The notes below the pieces were generated by a model. It was not told the DNA's origin, ran no database searches, and worked only from the letters and a program-made list of their open reading frames with translations. Below, in pieces: positions 56,746-64,000 of a DNA stretch of 64,000 nucleotides. The DNA comes from Tricholoma matsutake (taxonomy: Eukaryota > Basidiomycota > Agaricomycetes > Agaricales > Tricholomataceae): assembly GCA_026075535.2 (NCBI GenBank), contig AP026541.1:12648001-12712000 (forward strand), written 5' to 3'. The stretch's first letter is position 1, and each line of letters begins with the position of its first letter. The translations under genes were made by a program, and so were the position numbers.

Positions 56746-58066
56746 ATGTCTCTCTTAGCTCAACTGAACGCCGAGGTCCTTGAGTATGCCAAGTCCATGC
56801 CCAAACACGGTGTGGCAGAAGACGTCAATTTCAAAGTGTGGGGTAAGGGTTTTTGAGAGAAGATGGTACATTTTCATCTCTTTCCTTTTGGTTCGATCCA
56901 CTGAAATGTCTCGTGCAGGCTGAATATGACGAGTTGGCAGACAATCTTGGCAAAGAACGCAAACCGGCCATCCAAAAGGTCGTCGATGAGGCGCTCGAAC
57001 TATTTAAGTCAATGGCACGTCAGGAATGGGTTTCGTGGGGCGGAGACTTGTTGTTTTCGGATCTGAAGGAGGAAATCGAGCTGGAGGAACAAGAGGCGAT
57101 GGATAGGTGTCGACAGGAAGACGAGGAGATGGCGAGATGGGTGGTGGCAGAGTGGAAGGCAGAGAGAATGCAAGAGCGCAGGGCCGCTCTCATTGAGGCG
57201 CAATGAGCGCTTCTCGAGAGTTTCCGTGCAAAGATGCTTTCGAAGGAGGCATTGCGGGAGCAGAACGCAGAGGTCGAGGCGGAGGCAAATGCGATCGAGG
57301 TAGTGGAAACCACTGATGATAACGAGGGTCAAGTTGGATGGGGGGAGTTGGTAGAGCTGGGGAAGCGAAAGGTGGGAGATGTGGAAGATGTTGAGGTGGA
57401 GCTGGAGATAGAGGAGGTGAATGCAAAGCACGCAAAGTTTGCCGAGAGCAGACTGCTCAAGTTTGAGGGCCTGGTAAGTCGTCGAGTTCTGTCTTGTCCT
57501 TTCCGGTTTGCTAATCGACTTTTTCGTAGTGCAATTGTTGTGCCAAGATGCAGTCGCAACCTCCATGAAGGGGGCACTGAAGTGCGTCAAGTGCACGCAA
57601 GTGGTCCAAGGCTGCTACTGGGAGGGGGTCTCGAGACGAGGGGTGCACAAGGAGGATGTGCTGAAACGCGGGGGTCGAAAGGCTGAGGAAGCGACGACAG
57701 TGGTAGCAACGTGAGCGACAGCTGCGAAGGAGAATTCGCACCCAAAACCAGGTACAAGTGTCATTCGACGTGTTTCAAGCTCTCTAATCAATCGTTTTAG
57801 TCATTCGAATTCGTGCGGTGAGGGCAATTGAGCCCATTGAAAACGTCGCGGGGCCTTCAACGCCGTCAGGGGATAAGGCAAAGGGAAAGAAGTCGAAGGG
57901 AAAGGGGAAGGCGAAGGAGGTTTGAGAGGTGGAGGATAGCGAGGTGATGGACGAAGGGGTAGCAATGTGTCGTCGACACATCGCGGTGAGATTGGCAGAG
58001 AGGCGAGTTGATTTGGAGATGTTGTTAGATGAGATAGAGGGGTTGGAAGGGTTGCTGGCTGAGTAG
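56746..58066 (+). pseudogene. Spliced antisense gene inside the gypsy element; acidic coiled-coil protein with Cys motif
   Basis: Lies between the pol stop and the 3' LTR of the minus-strand gypsy, in opposite orientation. Proposed exons: 56,746-56,842 (MSLLAQLNAEVLEYAKSMPK), 56,919-57,473, 57,530-57,751 and 57,801-58,066. Introns have GTAAGG...GTGCAG, GTAAGT...CTAAT...CGTAG and GTACAA...CTAAT...TTTAG. The product is Glu/Arg-rich and probably coiled coil (EEIELEEQEAMDRCRQEDEE), then a Cys cluster (CNCCAKM ... CVKCTQVVQGCYWEGV), a Lys/Gly linker and a Leu/Glu-rich end. AATAAA follows at 58,120. In-frame TGA at about 57,205 and 57,925 sit where CGA (Arg) would continue the frame. The first splice leaves a one-base conflict and exon 3 a frame change, so this copy is decayed. 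Function unknown; the Cys spacing resembles proteins I associate with mushroom gypsy elements. Confidence 0.6.
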
Positions 58067-58329
58067 GACGGTTTTCTTTTTGTGTTTTTGTGGACTTTGT
58101 TTTGTATTCTATCTTTTTAAATAAAGTTTCATAAATAATTGAAAGAAAATGATAAGAAAGAGGAAAGAAATGAAATACAATAATAAGGGAAAGGCTCAGT
58201 AAATCATCATGGCCGAAAAACCTTTTTGAGTTTGCATGACCACGCTATATGGCGATATCGCGACTTGTAATGTACACTAATTGAGAACGAAGTTATAAGT
58301 TTGATGTTCGAGACAAAGGAAAAGAATAG

Positions 58330-61300
58330 CTAGTCGGGTTCGATATCTGGAAAATGTTCGTCTATGTCAGAGTCAACGTCTGAAGTCTTTTGAAGTCCTT
58401 TGAGATGGTTCGAGTCAATGTCAAGGAAGTTCGGGGGAAGAGGGATGGACTTTCTGGCAAGATAGGGAAGGAGTCGGAATGCGGCGATGGGTCGATGAAG
58501 TGCGGAGCCATCTAATTTGCAAAGGATATAAGCACCACCATAATTTCATTCGATAACAATGAGTGGGCCTAGGTATTGTGCATGCATCTTTTGATTGAGT
58601 GATTTCTCGATCTGTGTGTTTCAAAGTAGAATGAGGTCACCTTTCGCGAAGTCGTAATCATGAATCGTTCACTGGTGAACTTGTTCAAAGTGCTTTGCAG
58701 CTTTGAGCCATGCTGAAAAGACTTTCAAATGAAGGACTTCAAGGTCTGAGGATCTCTTCTGTAGGGCGATGGCACATCTGGCGATTAGGTCGGTAGTTGA
58801 GAGGATTGAAGCGGGAGGGGGTTGCAAGTAGGTGGCTTCGGAGATATCGAGGGGAATGAGGGGGTGCGATCCTGTAATAACGAAGTAAGGGGAGCAACCC
58901 ATATGTTTATGAACCGTAACCTGTTCTGCCCAAAAGACTGAGTGCGCTCTGTTTGACCATTTGCTTTGGTCTCCATCAATGGCTTTGAATAGTGATTGGT
59001 GAACGTTGAAGTGGCTGTAAGGGGACTAGGGGGGTGCCCTGTGTGTTTTTCCTATTTTTTATGTTTGTCCCATATTTTTCCCCACCTCATTTCCTTCTAT
59101 TCTTCATTTTCTATGATTTTTCCGGATTTTATTACTAATTTTCCCTTGCTATCATGTTTGTATATGTTGACACTTTTATATTTAGAGGCGGAGTACCCCT
59201 TCCGACACATACCCCTTGGTATGATGTCATTCGGCGGCCTTGATCTGCCTATCTCCGCCTTTTTCTATTTTTAGGTTATATTTGATTTTTGTCGTCTTCA
59301 CATATACTGGGCATCAGCAAGGGGATCCTTAGAGTTTTCTCTTCGGATTTCCCTTTGCTAGGTGCGCCCCCAATCCCTGTATTATGTAGCATAATTTTAA
59401 CTTTGGATTTCCCTTTGCTAGAGGCTTAGGTTGCCCTTATAGTGGCTTTGTTCGACGAGTCCGTTAGCGCAAGAGTTATAACCACTAATGCAAACGTGGT
59501 TAATATGGTAGCGCTTGGAGAGATACTCAATCGCAGCGATGAAAGCGCTTCTGTTGTCGCTAATGATCTTGTAAAGAGAGCCCCATCGACAAATGATATC
59601 TTCAAAAATCCAGTCACCGAGGGTTGTCGCATTCTTGCGTCGAAGCTTTTGCCCCTCTGGATATGTTGAGAGCAAACATTGGCCTTGGACGATGTACTTG
59701 AATCCAGCTGATGGAGGCATTTGCATAGTGTCGACGACATAAACTTTGCCAAATAGAGGAGCTGGCATCGCAACTATGGGGGGAATTAGAAGGTTTTGCG
59801 TCTGACGAACCTGGCAGAGATGGCATGTTTGAATATACCAGGCAATGTCAGCCTTCATGTTGGGCCACCAGAATCGCAAAGCGATCAGGGACTTTGTAGC
59901 AAACACCATCTTGTGTCCGATGTTGTCGTGAGCTGCACGAATGATTTCGAGGCGGTGTTCGGGGATGGTGACAATTTTGTGAGTGCCATGGGAGTATTTT
60001 CTCCATAGTTTGCCTGAATCTATAAAGAATTCGGTGCAATATCGGATGAAGGTAGCATATTCTGCGTCTGATAGATCGGGAGGTCGTACCAAGTCACCTA
60101 ACCACTTTCAAACATGAAGTAGTCATGCGTCATCCTTTTTTGTGTTGTTACTTCGCGGGATGCCTTCGTAGGTAACTTTGTTCTGCTGAGCGATATCGGA
60201 GGAGAGGGCGAGTGTTGGTTGTTGTTGGCAGGAGAATGGCTGAGTCGATATCGGGTTTATCTGGTGTACAAAGCAGTGAAGTCGATCTATCCAGTCTCCA
60301 AAGTCTTCTTCATTATTGAGCTGGCTGTCTTTGGCTTGTGGTGGACGTTGTGAGAGTCCATCGGGACCATGATGGGTTCCTGTGACATGGACGAGGGTGA
60401 AGTGAAAGGTGAGTATCGAAACAATCCAATGGTTTATACTAGCACTGGGTGCGATATCGGGGTTCGATAACATGCCTTTGATGTACCTCGCATCAACTTC
60501 GATGATAAGATTGCGAATGCCGATAATATAAAGTCAAAGGGCGCCGAGGGCTCGATAAAGTCCGTAGAGTTCGAGCTTTGGTTGCGAAAATCGAGATTCG
60601 TGGTCGTTGAGCGTAATGGAACTGAATCGGCTATAATAGCGCTTTCGAAGATTGTCGGGGTCGCATTGGGCAAGGAAAAAGCCAATGGTGATGTGCGAAG
60701 TGTCAACCAATAGTATGACTGGTGCATTGGATGAATAGTCAATGGCGCAAATGGCTGGCGAGGTGATAAGGGCTTGCTTCAAGTCTTCCTGTGCAGCAAT
60801 TTGGCTCGGTCCGAACTCGAAAGGAACGTCTTTTCGAGTGAGGTGGATTAGAGCTGTGGCTCGGTGAGCGAAGTTTCGAATAAAGATACGACAAACTCCG
60901 ATTGTTCCTAAGAACACTTTGACTTCAGTGAGCGATCGACAAGGTCCCCAATTGCTGACTGCTTCGATGCGTGTTGGGTCAACCATACAACCTTCGATGT
61001 TGCAACGATGACCTAGAACAATTATTTTGGGAACACAGAGAAAGAGCTTAGGGCCTGAAAACGTCCCTCCGCAATACTTCATGCGCTGAATCACCCTGTT
61101 GAGGTTCTCGAAGTGCTCCCAGATGAACCTTCAAATCGCGGGATTCTCTGGAATTGTCTCATAGGCACCGCCACAAAGTTGGTATCGAGACTTCAGGCCT
61201 TTGATTGGAACATTGTTGATGTAGGGGATTGTGATGTAGGGTATTTCAGGTCGTAGGATATGTGTGACATCGTTGTGCATGATCAGGACTGAGTTTGTCC

Positions 61301-62977
61301 AACCCATCAGAAGGGTGATGATGCAAAGTGTGCCGAAGGGTGTCTGGAATGTTGTTAGATCGCAAGAAGATTTGGCAACTTTCCTTTCGTTGAACGCTAC
61401 AAAGAGGTCGAGCATTCCACTGCATGATCGTCCGCCAAACTGCTCTGCTAAGTGCTCAGGGATGGGAACGACACCTGAGTGCTGGATTGTAACCTTGTTC
61501 AAAGGTTCGAGGCTGTGGACGAGTCAGAGCGCTTTGCCATCTTTCTTCATGACGCTGAACCATCGTGATCAATATGAAGAGTTCGAGTGTTTGTAGACAC
61601 CAGCTTCGAGCTTTTTCTTGATAATATCGCAGACTTCTTCATAAATGCCGGGGGGAATCGGGATGTTTTGCTCGACCAAAGGGGTGTGAGGGATGACTGG
61701 GAATTCAATTGGGGGGAAGAAGTCTGGTCGGAAGCTACCTTGTTCATTGTCAGTCCATGTGAAGCCAGTTTTGTGGTTTCGAATGAAGTCGTGCATGAGA
61801 TTTCATTCTTTGGGCCATAGGAAATCACCTGGATGATTCCTGTCGATGATGGCCTTGTGTTGGAGTGAATATTGAGGGGTGGGAGAGAAAGGTGGGGGAC
61901 GAGGATTGAGTTTCGGCATATGTTCAAGTGGATCACCAGTGATCTTGTGAATGATGCGAAAGCAATTGGGAAGGTCAGCAACGATGGGTTGAATCTTCTG
62001 TGCGACGGGCTTGTACTTCTTCTTTGAAGCAGTGAGTGTTGGATAGAGAGAGTTGAATGTCGAGATATTGGAAGGGGAATAGATAGAAGAAGATTGCATA
62101 GGGGTCGCCGTCAAGGTCAACAAATATGTTGCATACTGTTCACTAGCCATTAAATATAAGTTTGCAATGATTGAAGAAAAGGAATAGTAGTTCAAAGTGT
62201 TTGAGGAGTCAATATTGGGAATGTCCGCAGTGTACTCGATAGTAATAGAAGGATTAGAATGGTCATAGGAAATAATGAAAGCGCACTGATCGGCCTCCGA
62301 AAGTTGATCCTCTAACTCCGAAAATCCTTTCGAACTACTTTTCGACATTGATTTGATCGAGGGATCGTTGGAATGGTACACGATCACATCGAGTTTGGAT
62401 CGAGGATGGTAATCGTCTGTGATTCGTTCCAATAGTTCTTTACTGTACTCTCAGTGAGAACTTCAAAAGGGCGTCCGAATAAAATGTTGTATGCTGGGTC
62501 GCAAATAATATGAATTTGCATGTATAGCATGATGGTGCCGACTTCACAAGGAACTTTGCGTGCTAAACCAAGACTTTCATCAATACCACCGTTTGCCAAT
62601 TGTAGAGGAATGCGGATTGAAGGGTCATAGGTGAGACCGAGTTCGTGACAAACCTCTTCCGACATTGCGATGATTGAGGAACCTGGGTCAACGACACTCT
62701 CGACTGGGTTTCTACCGTTGACATTTATAATGACCGATCTAATTGCGTGAGATTCCTTTGTGACGATGAAAGGTTCCGGAATGTCACCAGGGCACAGACT
62801 GTTAATATAAGTCTCATAAGGATCATTGAGTACGTAGACATCATCATCGAGGATGTTCATTGCGTTATCGGTTTGCTGAACGCGTCGTGTCGTGACCTTT
62901 TCTTTCCATTTAGTTCGAACCTCCGGCGCTACCGAGAGTAATTCTTCAGATGTTAGTGTGATAATAGGAGTCTTCAT
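58330..62977 (-). pseudogene. Ty3/gypsy pol (PR-RT-RNase H-IN), decayed
   Basis: Runs right to left. Protease: VVDPGSSIIAMSEEVCHELG near 62,690. Reverse transcriptase: about 61,980-61,130, with fragments FQTPFGTL, LLMGWTNSV and IPYINNVPIKG (the catalytic loop reads YINN where YVDD is usual, so the catalytic Asp pair is lost). RT end and RNase H: 61,094-60,434 (LGHRCNIEGCMVDPTRIEAV; LLVDTSHITIGFFLAQCD). Integrase: zinc site HDNIGH ... CHLCQ, core VVDTMQ, SDNRSAF and GLVEQSH. A 423-bp element interrupts it, then SHFNVHQSLFKAIDGDQSKW, EATYLQPPPASILSTTDLI and an SH3-like end (QYLGPLIVIE ... NYGGAYILCKLDGSALHRP) reach the stop at 58,330. Several TGA stops fall at expected Arg positions (LILL-stop-NT, VIE-stop-NYGG). 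No chromodomain is seen in this family. Confidence 0.88.
59017..59439. mobile_element. hAT-like MITE inserted in the integrase region
   Basis: Terminal TAAGGG at both ends in inverted orientation. Flanks AAGTGGCT (59,009-59,016) and TAGTGGCT (59,440-59,447) agree in 7 of 8 bases. Integrase residues before and after (LVEQSH and SHFNVHQ) share the duplicated codons. Removing the segment rejoins the integrase frame. The interior is T-rich with two copies of GGATTTCCCTTTGCTAG. Confidence 0.72.
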
Positions 62978-64000
62978 CGAACGAGTGAAAATGTCTTCCG
63001 CGATCTTGTCCTTGTGAATTGGAGCTTGGATATGGTGCGATGGGCCTTCTTTACCTTTACCTTTACCAGTCGATGCAAAGTTTCATTTGTGAGGCAGGAG
63101 GTACGAGTTCTCTTTAGTGGTGGCATATGGGTGAGCGATAGGTGGCAAGGTTGGACTGGATTCGGTAGCCAATGCTGAGGTCAATGTTGGAGGATTGGTT
63201 GCCATAGATAAAGTGGAAGGTACCAGAGCACGTGGAGCAGTCGTTGGCTGGACTGGAGTAGGTGGGACCGGGTTCGAAGGATGGGGTTGTGCTGCAGGCA
63301 TGTTACGATCAGTTCGAGCATACAGTCTACCACTTTGTAAGGCAAATAGTTCTTCCTCGAGCTTTGCGATGCGATCATTCGCTGTGTTAGATACTTCCGA
63401 TACCTGATACATACCTCTAGGTAGTAGTGTCGATGATATTGAAGATGCGATGTTATACATGAGGGAAGGAGTGATGGTGACCTGTGGGTTTCATCGAAGC
63501 CACTCATTGATGTGTTCCTTGATGTAGCAGCCGGGGATGTTATAAGGAGTGAATTGACCGTTAGGGAGAACTACCTTTCCTTCAGCATTCTTCTTACACT
63601 TTCCTTCGTTAATATAGGACTGGCAAACCAAACAGTCGCTAATAAAATGTCCGGCGAGACCGCAAAAGATGCAAACCAGAGCTTCAATTTGTTCAGGTTG
63701 AAGGCTATTGTTAGCACGAGGTGGGTTAGACGTTTTTGAACCTGCTAGAGCCGTGATGAGAGTAGTTGCAAACTTTTTGAAGATAGCCGAAAGGTCTTCC
63801 AATTTGATCTGAGGTGCTGCTGTCGAGGTGGTCGCTGCCAATGACGAGGTTGCCGAGTTTGAGCTGAGTAGGGAAGAGGTGTCCGAGGAGTTCGATCCAG
63901 CTAAGACAAACTTTGCAGCTTTGTGGATGTGATCGAGTGGGTAGGGGTCATCTGGGTAATGGTCAGGATACTTAAGCTTGAGTCATCGAGCAATGCGCAT
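62978..64000 (-). pseudogene. gag of the minus-strand gypsy element, running off the window
   Basis: Contains a zinc knuckle CIFCGLAGHFISDC (CCHC, intact) near 63,645 followed by CQSYINEGKCKKN and LPNGQFTPYNIPGCYIKEHI. A Pro/Thr/Ala-rich linker (63,300-63,110) leads to the protease. The N-terminal gag lies beyond 64,000. One or two frame changes separate the segments (for example at about 63,490). Confidence 0.8.

Noticed and set aside
62747..63407. Plus-strand open frames opposite the gypsy gag and protease
   Set aside because: The minus strand carries the zinc knuckle and protease motifs; these are antisense shadows.

Overview
The window looks like genomic DNA of a mushroom-forming basidiomycete (Agaricomycetes). 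The evidence is the set of element families: a Helitron Rep-helicase, chromodomain Ty3/gypsy retrotransposons and a KDZ-type DNA transposase. Short introns with GTAAGT donors and CTAAY branch sites, and a bHLH regulator of basidiomycete type, agree with this. Almost all of the window is transposable-element sequence. The bHLH gene at 44.55-46.18 kb is the only gene I read as an intact host gene.

Layout. 0-4.1 kb: the 3' part of a Helitron helicase gene with a ubiquitin-protease-like C-terminal domain, broken by two frameshifts. 4.4-6.36 kb: the 3' end of a Ty3/gypsy pol gene on the minus strand. 6.4-39.35 kb: a CpG-depleted element island. It holds two solo LTRs of one family in opposite orientation (7.16-7.87 and 36.66-37.37 kb), each with a perfect 5-bp target duplication and each beside a copy of the same AT-rich repeat. 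It also holds a solo LTR of a second gypsy family, a 2-kb foldback structure, a coiled-coil gene split by a hAT-like element, a complete Ty3/gypsy element (21.02-27.24 kb), arrays of a repeated exon-intron unit, a decayed KDZ transposase, and a divergently oriented companion gene.

39.4-47.3 kb: CpG-rich sequence with the bHLH gene. 47.9-52.3 kb: two hAT-like elements with perfect 8-bp duplications, one containing a gypsy LTR, followed by a MITE-like inverted-repeat element with a long hairpin. 55.6-64 kb: a minus-strand Ty3/gypsy element running off the window. It carries a spliced gene in antisense orientation between pol and the 3' LTR, and a small hAT-like insertion in its integrase.

How it fits together: most genes are decayed, and most in-frame stops are TGA where the family expects Arg, as CGA-to-TGA change at a methylated CpG would give. 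I read the central island as methylated, ageing heterochromatin with a sharp right edge near 39.35 kb. Insertion boundaries in several places are exact enough to order events: the coiled-coil gene was open when the hAT-like element entered it, and the gypsy LTRs entered older repeats. Nothing here resembles bacterial operons, CRISPR or prophage.
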